From positions 1,552,001-1,616,000 of the forward strand of contig CAHIKZ030000253.1 of the NCBI GenBank assembly GCA_903632075.3: a stretch of 64,000 bases of DNA, given 5' to 3'. The notes beneath the pieces are model-generated. The model saw nothing but the letters and a program-made list of their open reading frames with translations, searched no databases and was not told the DNA's origin. Source of the DNA: Acanthosepion pharaonis. Taxonomy: Eukaryota; Mollusca; Cephalopoda; Sepiida; Sepiidae. Positions 23,848-34,203 of the stretch are shown here, piece by piece. Made by a program: the position numbers and the translations under genes. Numbering within the stretch: position 1 is the stretch's first letter; each line of letters starts with the position of its first letter.

Positions 23848-25918
23848 TAATTTGTCAGAAAATCAAACTTGGCGTAGAAAAAAAGACTAATTGAGTTTCT
23901 TTTTCCAGGCTTTTACATAAGATGTTTAGCCATCTTGGCACTATTTATCGTAAGAATTACTGAAAAACAACCTTTGAGCTATTCAGCTAGAAGATAACAG
24001 GTTAAAATCGTTTTGTATTAGCCCCACTGTCTTTCAATAGTCTGAGGAAGAAGATCACTCAGGCCTTCAGTAATGGTACTAACATATTCTGGCTTCCATC
24101 TTTAAAGTCCATTCAAGAAGCATTAAGAGAACGGTGAGTAAGTTTTAAAAAGAGGGAACAATAAAATATAAAACTAAATAAGAAGGTCACAACAGGAAGA
24201 TGGATATCATTTCAACTTAGAGCTAAAGGGATCAATTAGAAAAGATCCAACTCAATTCATAGACATTTGACACGTGAGAGAGGGGTTTTCAGCTATGGCA
24301 GTTTAAAGCGCAGTGAAAAAAGACTTGAAAATGAAATCGAACATGAAACGTGTGAGGCATCTTGTTACTATAGGACAGAAAGTTAGGTTAGAGGAAGAAG
24401 ATCATCTTGAATAAGTTGGGAAATGATACTGGAAGAATATATATATGTATTTGAACTTAATTGCTAACCTTCATGAGCTTCCGATCCTCAGCTATGGTTA
24501 ATTAATGATGAACATGACATTTCCGTTTATGATCGATTTCATCACGATTCTTCTAAGTTGTGAGAGTAATTATAGATTCTTATTGCTCAAAGTAGAGTCC
24601 AATAGTGTTATAAAAAACTCAGAGAATTCCAGTAAGATATCTTTAATCATTTCTAAGATACAACGTTTCAGAACTTAATGTCCGATATAACGCACCACAG
24701 AGAAATAGCAAAAATACTGTGCTGTCTGAAATAAAAGTTCAATTTCATTGTTTTTACTAGTTTTACGTAACGTTTGACACAACGACCCGTATGGAATAAA
24801 TATACGCCTGAGAATCTAGTTTATCTCCAGGTGAATCTACGTGTGTTTTTTTTATCTTTTCTTCCTCCCACTGTATATTTAATGTAACAATTATATTGTG
24901 ATATTGTGTTTTTCTTTCAACTTTGTACTGACACCAAACAGCTTGCATGACTATCAAAAAAGAAAATCTTTCATTTGATTCCAAATCATGAAATTGTGCT
25001 GAATGTCTGCAGAAATTAGTGAAGATATCAAAATAATATTTTTTGACGTGACATGAAACTCGGATATCTACACGAAAATTGTATCCTGCTAATGGAGAGA
25101 AGCCAAATATGCTGTTTCTTTTTTACATCCTTTGAGTGCGAACTGAATTATATTCACCTTCTTTCTTGAAGTATCAAATTAAACTCTGAATGAACGAGCA
25201 GTAAAAAAAACCGAGATCGAATTAATTAGATTAAAGATTTACTCTGGCTTATACGAATAGACGAACGAAAAATTAGAATTCAGAGTTGTAAATGTCCATG
25301 TGAAATTAATCAGAACGAAAATGAAAAGAAAGAATCAATAAATGTAAAAATGAACTAAAAAAGAAAGAAAGAAAATGTTTAAAGAAGGTGAAAGAAATGA
25401 ACAAAAACAATAAATATTATTTAATTTGAAAGACGAAGAGACTTTATATAGATATCGGTCTCACAACTACATTTAGCCTTTTTGATAATAAAATATTCCG
25501 ATGTCATAGTAACAACAGACATTCACTAAGTGAATATGTAGTTAGTGAGTAGGCTAGTTCAGCTTTCTAATATTTATTTTTCTTTTCTTTTAATTATTAA
25601 GGCCATACAACACAGAATTCATACTTTCACACGACAAGAGAAGCCGCCATTACTAACAACGAAAATGTGAAGATAATCAAATATTGCTCTCACTTTTTAT
25701 TTTAAAACAGAAAGAAAAACTGAAAGAAAGAATGAACGAAATAACAGTGAGATAAATAAACGAGAATGAAGCAAGAACTGAAAAAAGTATAGAAAGAAAA
25801 AAGAAAGAAACAACAATGGAAAAAGAAATGTAAGACAACAGTGAGAGAAAGTAAGAAATGAAAGACAACAGAAGAAGAAAAAATAGAAAGAAATGTATAA
25901 AAAGAACAACTATGAAAC

Positions 25919-25919
<1 letters not shown>
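23848..25919. other. AT-rich DNA, nothing recognised
   Basis: No credible ORF. The end (25690-25919) becomes A/G-rich and passes towards the polypurine block. Confidence 0.45.

Positions 25920-25959
<40 letters not shown>
25920..25959. repeat. (TA)n microsatellite
   Basis: TA run at the left of the polypurine minisatellite. Confidence 0.95.
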
Positions 25960-25961
<2 letters not shown>

Positions 25962-26084
25962 AAATTCTAAAAAAGTTCAAGGAAATTATGCAAAGATAAA
26001 AAGTAAACGAAAGAGAAAACAAGAAAGAAAACGACGGAAAATATAAATTAAAAAAAAGTAAATGATTAAAGATTAAAAAGATAA

Positions 26085-28270
26085 AAGATTAAATGAACGA
26101 CAACATAGAGAGAGAAATGAAGGAGAACAAGAAAAAAAAAGAGAACAGTGAAAGAAATGAAAGAAACAGTGAAAAATATGAAAGATAACAGGTAGAAAAA
26201 TGAAAGAACAGAGAAAGAAATGATAGACAACAAAGAAGTGAAAGGAAGCAGGAAAAACTGAAAAAGAAGAAAGAAATTATAGAGAATGGAAAGAGAAGTG
26301 AGAAAGAAAGGAGAGAGAAGTGAGAAAGAAATGAAAGAGATGAGAGAAAGAAATGAGAGAAAAGAAAAAAAATGAAAACGAACAGAAAATGAAATGAAAA
26401 ACTGCTGAGAAATTGAAGGGAAAAGGAAGAGAAATAAACGAGCAGAAGTGAAAGAGTACAGAAAAACAAATGGAAGAAAACAGAGAAAGAAATGGAAGAA
26501 AACAGGGTAAGAAATGAAAGAAACCAGAGAATGAAACGAAGAACAGAGAAATAAAGGAAAGAGCAAAATGAATAAAATGAAAAGGAACAGAGAATGAAAT
26601 GAAAGATAATAAGTGAAACAAAAAGGAGAAAGAAATGAAAGAGAATAAAGAAATAAATGAAAATCAAAGAGTAAATAAATGAAAGAGCACAGGGAGAAAA
26701 ATGAAAGAGAACAGTGAAAGAAACGAAAGAAAACAGAGAGAAAAATGAAAGAGAACAAAATGAAATAAATGAAAGAATATAGAGAATTAAGTGAAAGACG
26801 ACGGAGAAGGAAACGAAAGAGAACGGGGAATGAAATGAAAGAGAACAGAGAAAGAAATGAAATTCAGAGAAAGAAATTAAATAAAACAGAGAAAGAACTG
26901 AAAAAGAATAGAGTAAGTAAGCGCACAGAGAATGAAATAAAAGAGAACAGGGAATGAAATAAAAATAATCAGTGAAAGAAACGAAATAAACTAGGGAATG
27001 AAATGAAAGAGAACAGAGAAATGAAAGAGTACAGAGAAAGAATACAATGAAAGAAACGAGAAAGAACAGAGAATGAAATAAAAGAGAACGAAATGAATGA
27101 CTACAGAGAAACAAATGAAAGAAAGCAACAAAGGAAAGAAAAGAAAATATGGAAAAAAATGAAGGAGAACCGAAAAAGAAATGAAATACAACTGTGAAAG
27201 AAATAAAAGAAAACAAGCAAATAAATGAAAGAAAACATAGAATTACATGAAAGACAACGGAGAAAGAAATGAGAAAGAACAGATAAAGAAATGAAAGACA
27301 ACAGAGAAAGAAAAGAAAGAGAATGGAGAAAGAAAAGAAAAAGAAAAGAGAAACAAATGAAAGAGAACAGAGAATGAAATGGGAGTGAACGGATAAAGAA
27401 AGAAATAAAACCTGAGATAGGAATGAATAAAAATACATAAGAAATAAAATAGAACATTGAAAGAAATGAAAGAGAACTGGGAAAGAAATGAAAGAGGCCA
27501 GGGGATGAAATGAAACAGAAAGAAATGTAAGAGAACAGAGAATGAAATTAAAGAGAGCAATGAAAGAAATGAAAAAGTACAGAAAATGAAATGACAGCAA
27601 ACTGAGAAGCAAATGAAAGAAAGCAGCTAAGGAAATGAATGAGAACAGAGAATAGAGGAAGAAATGAAATACAACAACGAAAGAAATGAAGGACAACAGA
27701 GAAAGAAAAGAAAGAAAACAGTGACAGAAATGAAAGAGAACAGGCAAATAAATGAAAGAAAACAGGGAAATAAATGAAGGACAACGGAGAAAGGAATGAA
27801 AGATAATAGGGAAAGAAATGAAAGAAGTCATTGAAAAAATGAAAGGTGACAGAGAAAGAAATGAAAGAGAACAGACAAACAAAGGAAGAAGAACGGAGAT
27901 AGAAATAGAGCAAAAAAGACAAAGAAATGGAGAAGGTCATAGAAAGAAATGAAATAGAACAGTGAAAGAAATGAAAGTGCACAGAGGAAGAAATGAAAGA
28001 GAAGAGAGAATGAAATGAAAATGAATAATGAAAGAAAGAAAAAAGAACAGAGAATGAAATGAATGAGTAGGGGAAACGAAATGAAAGACAACAGAGAAAC
28101 AAATGAAAGAAAATGGTAAGTGAAGGAAAGAGAACAGGGAAAGAAAATGAAGGAGAATTGAGAAAGAAATGAAAGAGAACATGCAAATAAATAAAAGAAA
28201 ACAAAGAATTACACAACGGAGAAATTAAAAATGGAGAACAGTGAAAGAAATGAAATAGAACCACGAAAGA
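26085..28270. repeat. 22-bp polypurine minisatellite, about 2.2 kb
   Basis: The plus strand consists of diverged units close to GAAATGAAAGAGAACAGAGA plus two more bases, repeating every 22 bp, roughly a hundred times. Because 22 is not a multiple of 3, three units (66 bp) restore the frame. A repeat free of stops on the minus strand then reads open in all three frames, with a 22-residue Phe/Ser/Leu period. This explains minus frames of 230, 238 and 597 codons here; none shows a start context, signal or domain that would make it a gene. Confidence 0.92.
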
Positions 28271-28302
28271 GAAAAAAAGAAAGATGTCAATAGAAATTGA
28301 GA

Positions 28303-28331
28303 ATATATATATATATATATATATATATATT
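28303..28331. repeat. (TA)n microsatellite
   Basis: TA run on the right side of the polypurine block, followed by TTCTAAAAA; a similar word (ATTCTAAAAAA) follows the left TA run at 25966. Confidence 0.93.
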
Positions 28332-28671
28332 CTAAAAATTTACGAAGATCATAAAAAAAAATAAGAAGATTAAACGAAATTTATTAATGAAAGAAATAAA
28401 CATGAAATATTTCAGGTCAAAGAGAAACGGAAAAATATTGATAAAAATTGAAAGAAGAAAAGAAAGTCGAGAAATATACCAACGTCTACTACATGGCAAT
28501 ATATGCATGTCATTGGGAGATGAGCCTATTACATTATGTACGGCATCATAATATACACAGAGAGAAAGTCTGATGGAGGAGAGATAGAATGATAATATAT
28601 ACTTTTAGATATACAGATCTAAATAGAGATAGCTTGATAGGTATCAAGAGATTAAGATAAATAGAAGAAAT

Positions 28672-28673
<2 letters not shown>
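28332..28673. other. A/G-rich transition, nothing recognised
   Basis: Irregular purine-rich sequence, then AT-rich DNA. Confidence 0.4.
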
Positions 28674-28709
<36 letters not shown>

Positions 28710-28711
28710 GA

Positions 28712-28758
<47 letters not shown>

Positions 28759-28780
28759 CATCCATATATATATATATATA
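28674..28780. repeat. (TA)n microsatellite cluster
   Basis: TA runs at about 28674-28706, 28719-28754 and 28765-28780, ending 10 bp before the first CTGACGA word. Confidence 0.95.
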
Positions 28781-28800
28781 ACCTACCTGACGATTGCGGC

Positions 28801-28839
28801 GGCCTGACGATTCCGTCTAGCATGAAACAGCCTATCGCC
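28801..28839 (+). ncRNA. hammerhead-ribozyme motif (type B), 5' part duplicated
   Basis: GGC, core CTGACGA (28804-28810), a short stem II with loop GTCTA, GAAA (28824-28827), CAGCCTATC as a weakened stem III with an ATC cleavage triplet, and GCC closing stem I. Core bases are intact; stem III has one mismatched pair compared with 37352-37411. CCTGACGATT occurs twice in tandem (28786 and 28803), so the 5' half is partly duplicated. The tail TTGACTTCAATGTTCAC follows, then (TA)n at 28866. Confidence 0.65.
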
Positions 28840-28865
28840 TCTGAGGCTTGACTTCAATGTTCACC

Positions 28866-28884
28866 TATATATATATATATATAT

Positions 28885-28915
<31 letters not shown>

Positions 28916-28971
28916 CGAGCAGATACACAGATGAATATGAGCAAAGTAGAAAGAAAGAAAGAAAGAAAGAA
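28866..28971. repeat. (TA)n, (GATA)n and (GAAA)n microsatellites
   Basis: TA run to about 28888, GATA run to about 28914, then AAAG run at 28948-28971. Confidence 0.95.
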
Positions 28972-29329
28972 ATGAATTGATTGAGATTGGATGTGTCTTT
29001 TTATGGTTGTTTTTGCTAATTATAAAATTTCCATTTCGTCCAAAGCTTTCAGCAAAAGTTGAGTCTTTTTCAACCAGTCTCAATTCCAAGTTTCTTTATT
29101 GCAGTTGTGTTCGTCTCTTCTAAGGAAACGAGTAGCTTCTTATCATGGCATCACTCTTCGTCTGATCGATGTTTTGGTGTAAGATCAAATATCGATTCAG
29201 ATTTGGGGAGGCCTACAGTAAAACAGGCTGCTGAAAAGAAAGTAACTTTTCAGCAAAACACGTTCAGGTTTTGTCGCAGCATTTGCACAAGAACTTGAAG
29301 CACTTTAAAATAATTGCACACACACGCAC

Positions 29330-29331
<2 letters not shown>
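28972..29331. other. unidentified; open plus frame of 79 codons
   Basis: Frame 29059-29298 has balanced composition (SSDRCFGVRSNIDSDLGRPT) but no known domain, and no splice or start context that I can defend. Confidence 0.3.

Positions 29332-29401
<70 letters not shown>
29332..29401. repeat. (TA)n microsatellite
   Basis: About 35 uninterrupted TA units after a short (AC)n. Confidence 0.97.
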
Positions 29402-29404
<3 letters not shown>

Positions 29405-29903
29405 TGAGTTTATAATTTATATGAGAGAAAAGTGTAAATTGTTTTATTACCGCTTAAGCAGAAGAATACTTTCGCCACAAGTTCAAGGAAAATCTGGTTT
29501 ATTACTACACACAAAAGACAATGTTTAAACATCGAAAAACATAAGGGAAATTAATTCCTTTTTATATGTGGAAATAACCACTCTTTGCCTGATGAAGGCC
29601 ACGAGATCAGACACACGTTTAGCAAAAATATGGAAAAGAGTGTATAATATATATTTTTAAAAATCTACATTATAACGAAAAGCATTTGCGTTTTTCTCTG
29701 TCTCTTTAGCCACACTGATGAGCCTTGAAACAGTGACATACTCTCTCTGTGGATGACAATATTTATACATGGTCCTGAAAAATTATTTCGGTTGAATTTT
29801 CGGGTAGAAAAGTGAATATAAATGGAGTGTTGGTGTGAATAAAACTGTGTTTGATTTAATTCAACAGAGCTCTTATATATGAATAAATATACATATTATC
29901 CCT
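29402..29903. other. AT-rich DNA with two hammerhead-like words
   Basis: CCTGATGAAGGCC (29588) and ACTGATGA..GAAACAGTG (29714-29733) look like remains of hammerhead cores, but a complete fold could not be made. Confidence 0.35.
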
Positions 29904-29958
29904 CACTGGTAGCACGACTCAGATTTTCATACACAACGTAATCTTCAGGTGCTGAGTG
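29904..29958 (-). ncRNA. hammerhead-ribozyme motif (type B), nearly complete fold
   Basis: On the minus strand: outer stem I CACU/AGUG (29955-29958 with 29904-29907), inner stem I GCAC/GUGC (29949-29952 with 29912-29915). The core CUGAAGA is at 29942-29948, and stem II UAC/GUA closes a GUUGU loop. GAAA lies at 29925-29928 and the cleavage triplet GUC at 29916-29918. Stem III has one mismatch. No PLE coding sequence adjoins it. Confidence 0.7.
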
Positions 29959-30043
29959 TAGATTAGCCTTTACGTAATTTAAATTTTATTAAAAATATCT
30001 GGTTAACTTAATGTTGACACAGTCCATATAATACGAGGATTAT

Positions 30044-30052
30044 AGTTTCTTT
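30044..30052 (+). repeat. left copy of a 9-bp target duplication candidate
   Basis: AGTTTCTTT directly before the LINE; the same word stands at 31155-31163 directly after it. Confidence 0.6.
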
Positions 30053-31126
30053 CCCGTCCAAGCTTCTCGACCTCATCAAGGCCTACTACGCTGACACTCG
30101 AACTAGAGTGAGGTGCTACGGGGAAGAATCCGATTCCTTCGTCGTCCGAACGGGCGTCCGCCAAGGATGTGTGCTCTCCCCTATCCTGTTCAACTACATT
30201 ATTGACTGGATCCTGGAGAATAGTATGGTTGGCCTCGCGGGTGTCAGAGTTGGCCACGACTGCTCCATCACCGATCTCGATTATGCCGACGACGTTGCAA
30301 TCCTTAGCGAGTCCTACGCGGAGGTTCAGCATGCACTCGACGAGGTCAGTCGCATGGCCAAAATGGTGGGGATGAAAATTAACGCTTCCAAGACAAAAAT
30401 TCTCTCTGCGAACTACCCCCTACCTGATCGAGTGGCTGTAACCCTCGATGGTGAAGCTACGGAAGAGGTCGAAAGCTTCAAATATATTGGCGCCAATTTT
30501 ACAGCCACTGGTCAAGCGAAGGACGAAATCACCACCCGTATAAATTTGGCTAGCGCTGCATTTGTCCATCTTCAAAAAAGACTTTGGTCTCGCCAGGAGA
30601 TAAGACGCTCCACGAAGTTGCGAAACTACGTAGCAATGGTCAGAACAATTCTTCTCTATGGTTGTGAGACCTGGCCACTGCGCAGGGAGGATCTTCATAA
30701 GCTTATATTTTCGATCACTACTGCCTCTGCCGTATCCTTCGTGTGCGCCTCTCCGACCGGATCCCCAACTCGTCCATCCGCGCCAAATGCAACATTCTGG
30801 GCCTGGAAGAAACTCTGCTTAAGAGGAGACTCCGGTGGTTCGGCCACGTGCTGCGGCGGCCTGGTGATGATTTCGTCGGTAAACTGGTGGCGCCAAACGG
30901 ACCCACTGGTTGGAGAAAGAGCCAAGGTGGTCAACTCAAGACGTGGCTCGCAACGGTCAAAGTAGATATGGAAATCATGTCCGGTCCTCGCGTTTTCGGG
31001 GTCCGACGCTGGAATCGCGAATGGCTCGATCATGCCGTTGATTCTGCTCCCGATCGACGTGGGTGGATGGCCTTGACGCGCGATGCGGTTAATTCAATTG
31101 GAGCCGGCGCAACCCACCCCGGGTGA
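30053..31126 (+). pseudogene. LINE reverse transcriptase, palm to C-terminus, one frameshift
   Basis: The first frame (to about 30704) shows VRTGVRQGCVLSPILFNYII (RT box B), ITDLDYADDVAILSES with the catalytic YADD at 30282-30293, and GMKINASKTKIL. VESFKYIGANFTATGQ and ILLYGCETWPL follow, in the usual order of non-LTR reverse transcriptases. A shift of one base near 30705 moves the frame. The second frame gives CRILRVRLSDRIPNSSIR, RRLRWFGHVLRRP and WKSQGGQLKTW-like C-terminal sequence, ending at the stop at 31124-31126. The N-terminal endonuclease and first RT motifs are missing. The clade (RTE/CR1-like or other) cannot be fixed by eye. It differs from family R. Confidence 0.88.
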
Positions 31127-31154
31127 ATGCCGTTAAAAGACAAGACAAGAGAAG
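30053..31154 (+). mobile_element. 5'-truncated non-LTR retrotransposon insertion
   Basis: About 1.1 kb of clearly GC-richer DNA encodes the end of a LINE reverse transcriptase and finishes in GACAAGACAAGAG after the stop. It lies between two copies of AGTTTCTTT. Truncation at the 5' end, a simple-sequence 3' tail and a short duplication are typical of target-primed reverse transcription. Good codon conservation suggests it is among the youngest insertions of the window. Confidence 0.82.
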
Positions 31155-31163
31155 AGTTTCTTT
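31155..31163 (+). repeat. right copy of the 9-bp target duplication candidate
   Basis: AGTTTCTTT, identical to 30044-30052. Confidence 0.6.
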
Positions 31164-31556
31164 AATTTGAAAATATATTTTGCATTTAAAATAGACGGGG
31201 TTTTTATTCTATATGCAAAATAAATATATATATATATATATATATATATTTTAAACTGTCAATATTAACTTAATATTAATCATAAAAGGAGATTACTGGG
31301 TTATTTGGGAATTTGTTTATAAAATTTTAATTAAAACCTAAAAAAAGATAAAGGACACAATTTACATTAAAAATGAATCTAGATCAAAGTATTTCAGCAG
31401 ATATTCATTTTATGCCACGTGTAAACATCAATTTAGTAATGTGCTGTGCATAGTACTCCAAGTCGTTTTACTGGTGAAAAATGATATGTAAACTGGATCC
31501 ACCCATTAGGACTAGCTTGATAAACTGATTTTCATCATTTGAATTCGGTAGTTTAC
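31164..31556. other. AT-rich DNA with a (TA)n tract
   Basis: TA run at 31225-31250; otherwise nothing recognised. Confidence 0.5.
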
Positions 31557-31760
31557 TTAACATCAGGAAGAGGCAGCTGAAATTTCTGGACCACGTAATG
31601 ATAAAGGAGGGCTTGGAGAATCTGATACTCTCAGGACGAATAGAAAGAAAGACAAGGAAAAGCAACGCGTCACATACCTAGCGGAATTAAGCAAATGGAT
31701 GACAGAACATGGTCTGGGAGAAGTAGCAAAAGAAACAAATTTACTGAGAGCTACAAGAGC
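31557..31760 (+). pseudogene. LINE C-terminal fragment (family R copy 3)
   Basis: Reads LNIRKRQLKFLDHVMIKEGLE then NLILSGRIERK; after a shift it gives ELSKWMTEHGLGEVAK. The same segment is at 47038-47240 in copy 4, starting at the same word (TTAACATCAGGAAGAG). Confidence 0.75.
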
Positions 31761-32117
31761 TAGTTCTCTTTCCTTCAAGTAGTTCGACCTGCAGTGCAGA
31801 TAAAATTCCTCTAAAACAAAACTATGATAGATTTCTAAAACTATTGATAATCCCATAAGAGGGCGATTATCCAGATGTTTTTGAACAATACAAACCCAAG
31901 AAACGATTCAATTTCAGTCAAGATCGCCTCAGCAATAGTCCCTTAAAACATACTGTATTCAGTAACTTCGAAACTTATTTTATTAACACATTTCAACAGT
32001 AAAACTGTCAACTACTTAATGGAACCGAGAAATTTTCAACACAACCTCATACAAATGTGTGAGTTAATTGCCAGACGTGATACACGCACGTTTCGTTCGA
32101 TTCATGACTGACTTGGC
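31761..32117. other. nothing recognised
   Basis: AT-rich, no feature identified. Confidence 0.4.
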
Positions 32118-32310
32118 AGATTTTTCCCGCAGTATGTTGCTGTTTCTTTCTGCGGTAAACTGGTTGCCACCCAAGAATATGTCATCCAATCTTTCCTGCT
32201 ATTCAATCCATAGTTGGGGGAGAGAAGAGATGGATTCATATATTTTCCTAAGATATGACGAAACCGACTGGAATTGGAACTCAACTCTCCGATTACTCAT
32301 CCCAAGCCGT
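32118..32310 (-). mobile_element. tRNA-derived SINE-like repeat, copy 2
   Basis: Shares CTGGTTGCCA, TCTTTCCTGCTATT, CCATAGTTGGGG, AGAGATGGATTCATAT and CGACTGGAATT with the copies at 13474, 33885 and 51745. On the minus strand GAGTTCCAATTCCAG marks a degenerate B box. Confidence 0.6.
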
Positions 32311-32811
32311 TATCAAGGAGACAACATCGCACATCCCGTATTATGTAAGACGTGGAACACATAAACACGAACAAATAAATAAATACTACGAAAAAAAATC
32401 TTTAAAGCAATGAATAACGGAATTATCACCGTCCATAATCCTTTTGCAAACGACGAGAGGACACCAAACAGCGCCAATGTCGGGATTGATTAATTCTTTG
32501 TGAGTACTGAATGGAACAAACGTTATTGTCATTCTCTTTGTGATTGTCACCGTCTATTCCATACCGATCTCTTGCAAAACCCAGAATCTGGCAGGAATAT
32601 TTGTCATTCCATTTTTTATTTCGATTTATTCTTACAATCTTTTGTCTACTTAGTTTGCAAATATCTTTTAGCAATAAATTTTCAATAATGAAAGCATAAA
32701 AGTTCAGAATCTATGCTGCAGTATTTGTATTGAACAATTTGAATATGACTGGCTTTTCTTTCATGCTTTTCAAATAGCCATTATTTTATCATTATTTCTG
32801 ACACAACAGGA

Positions 32812-32814
<3 letters not shown>
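32311..32814. other. nothing recognised
   Basis: AT-rich with frames up to 82 codons, none of known type. Confidence 0.4.

Positions 32815-32873
<59 letters not shown>
32815..32873. repeat. (TA)n microsatellite, ends at a hammerhead stem
   Basis: TA run stopping one or two bases before the outer stem of the motif at 32875-32955. Confidence 0.97.
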
Positions 32874-32874
<1 letters not shown>

Positions 32875-32875
<1 letters not shown>

Positions 32876-32955
32876 TTAGTTGTATTGATGTAAGATTGTG
32901 ACCCTGGATTTCACGCTCGTACGATCGTCAAACAGCTCACATCTTTACAACTAAG
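32875..32955 (-). ncRNA. hammerhead-ribozyme motif with long stem I
   Basis: Minus-strand fold: a perfect 10-bp outer helix (32946-32955 with 32875-32884), a 2x2 interior loop, a 7-bp helix with one G-U pair (32937-32943 with 32887-32893), a 2x3 loop, and 3 bp (32932-32934 with 32897-32899). The core reads UUGACGA (32925-32931; first base U where C is expected). A short stem II, GAAA (32909-32912), stem III A-U, U-G, C-G around CAG, and the cleavage triplet GUC (32900-32902) follow. Only one core base departs from consensus. The helix end touches a (TA)n tract. The flank at 32960-32990 (CTATCACTGATACTGAGCGC) is related to PLE terminal-repeat tails but inverted relative to the motif. Confidence 0.72.
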
Positions 32956-33000
32956 AATATTGGCTCTATCACTGATACTGAGCGCTTTCCAATAAGTATT

Positions 33001-33002
<2 letters not shown>

Positions 33003-33081
<79 letters not shown>
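33003..33081. repeat. (AC)n followed by (TA)n microsatellite
   Basis: AC run to about 33045, then TA run to 33081, ending 9 bp before the next hammerhead core. Confidence 0.97.
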
Positions 33082-33083
<2 letters not shown>

Positions 33084-33088
33084 GCGTT

Positions 33089-33180
33089 CCCTGACGATCC
33101 GCTTAGGTGAAACCTTGGTAGGTTTGTCTGGCTCTCTAGGTTTAACTAGGTCTGCTCTACTGTATTGAGCACTTTATTTA
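33089..33180 (+). ncRNA. hammerhead-ribozyme motif and PLE terminal-repeat tail (type B variant)
   Basis: CC, intact core CTGACGA (33091-33097), a minimal stem II (CC/GG), GAAA (33109-33112), CC-TT-GG as a very short stem III with GTA as cleavage triplet (33118-33120), then GG closing stem I. The tail reaches CTGTATTGAGCACTTTA, as in other type B repeats. Stem I is weak beyond 2 bp. Confidence 0.55.
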
Positions 33181-33884
33181 GTTATTTTGCGTACTCGTAT
33201 CGGGTTTTTTTTCTTTGGGCCTTGGACGTGCATGCTGGAGGATTATTTTCGGCTAACGTACATGTTCTTTGTTCTTTCTTTTTCATACCTTTTTTTCCTT
33301 TTGGTATTGGCTTGTTTATTTGCAAATCTAGACTGCGAATGTTTTCCGAACGAGTATAGTTTCTCATACTTATAAGATTTCTATTAATAATAATCAAGCT
33401 CTAGGCTACCTTATCGAGCACTTTTTTAAAATCAACTAATATGGAGCATGTAAATATAGGACATTCACTGAAGAACATAGCCGTACCTTCTGTTTTGTAA
33501 TATTGGAAGGCATATATTTTCTAGTGTGATATCAGCATTTATGTCACTATTATTCTATAAATGATATTTTAGTTGATGTGAAACAATTGTAGTGTTTTGA
33601 CCAATATATTTGTTAAATATGTTTAGTACTTTGGAGGTACATATCTCCTAATTATTATTATTCATATATTGCCTTAATTTCTTTGTGTGTTTTTTCTCAA
33701 ATTTTTTTTGTAAGGGGTGGGGTCGACATGATTTTTAAAATTTATAACTCTCACTCTCACTCAAGTTCCGTAGAATACACTTCGGAGTTTTTCACAACTA
33801 TGGTGCAATGGGAGGTTGTTGTGGTTCCCGTAGAAAGTAGGTTTCCACGGATTGCAGTTGCTAGCCCCATGTTCAACTGCTTTT
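33181..33884. other. nothing recognised
   Basis: AT-rich; frames up to 71 codons on both strands overlap and are not credible. The last 150 bp may be part of the SINE-like repeat that follows. Confidence 0.4.
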
Positions 33885-34083
33885 GAATTCAGAGTTGCCC
33901 TTCTCTTAGACTGATTGCCAACCAAGGCTAAAGAGACAGTCTATCTTGATATTTAGCACATAGCTAAAGAGAAATTCATACCTTTGCCAATGGTATTTCC
34001 GCGTAAGTGAACTTATCAAACACGACTGGAATTCGAACACGGTTTTCCGAATATTTCTCAATCCGCGTCGCTAGCCATAGCTG
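33885..34083 (-). mobile_element. tRNA-derived SINE-like repeat, copy 3 (best head)
   Basis: On the minus strand the head reads GGCTATGGCTAGCGAC (A-box-like) and about 35 bp later GTTCGAATTCC (B box, one extra base from consensus). The body follows: TTCACTTACGCGG, TGAATTTCTC, TAGCCTTGGTTGGCAA and AACTCTGAATTC. Head-to-body order matches copies 1, 2 and 4. Confidence 0.7.
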
Positions 34084-34203
34084 CACATTCATAATTTTTG
34101 TAAAGTTAGAATAAAAATAAATTAATAATACCTGGTTAATATTATATAATTCATTCTGCAAAAATAGTTAATCTTATATTTTTATCATTACATGATATAT
34201 ATA

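Noticed and set aside
26066..28264. Minus-strand open frames of 230, 597 and 238 codons
   Set aside because: They come from a stop-free 22-bp polypurine minisatellite, open in all three minus frames, with only Phe/Ser/Leu-type residues and a 22-residue period. Not genes.
29586..29735. Two more hammerhead-like words (CCTGATGAAGGCC; ACTGATGAGCCTTGAAACAGTG)
   Set aside because: Stem II is absent in the second and GAAA is absent in the first; no complete fold could be built, so they are not listed as ribozymes.
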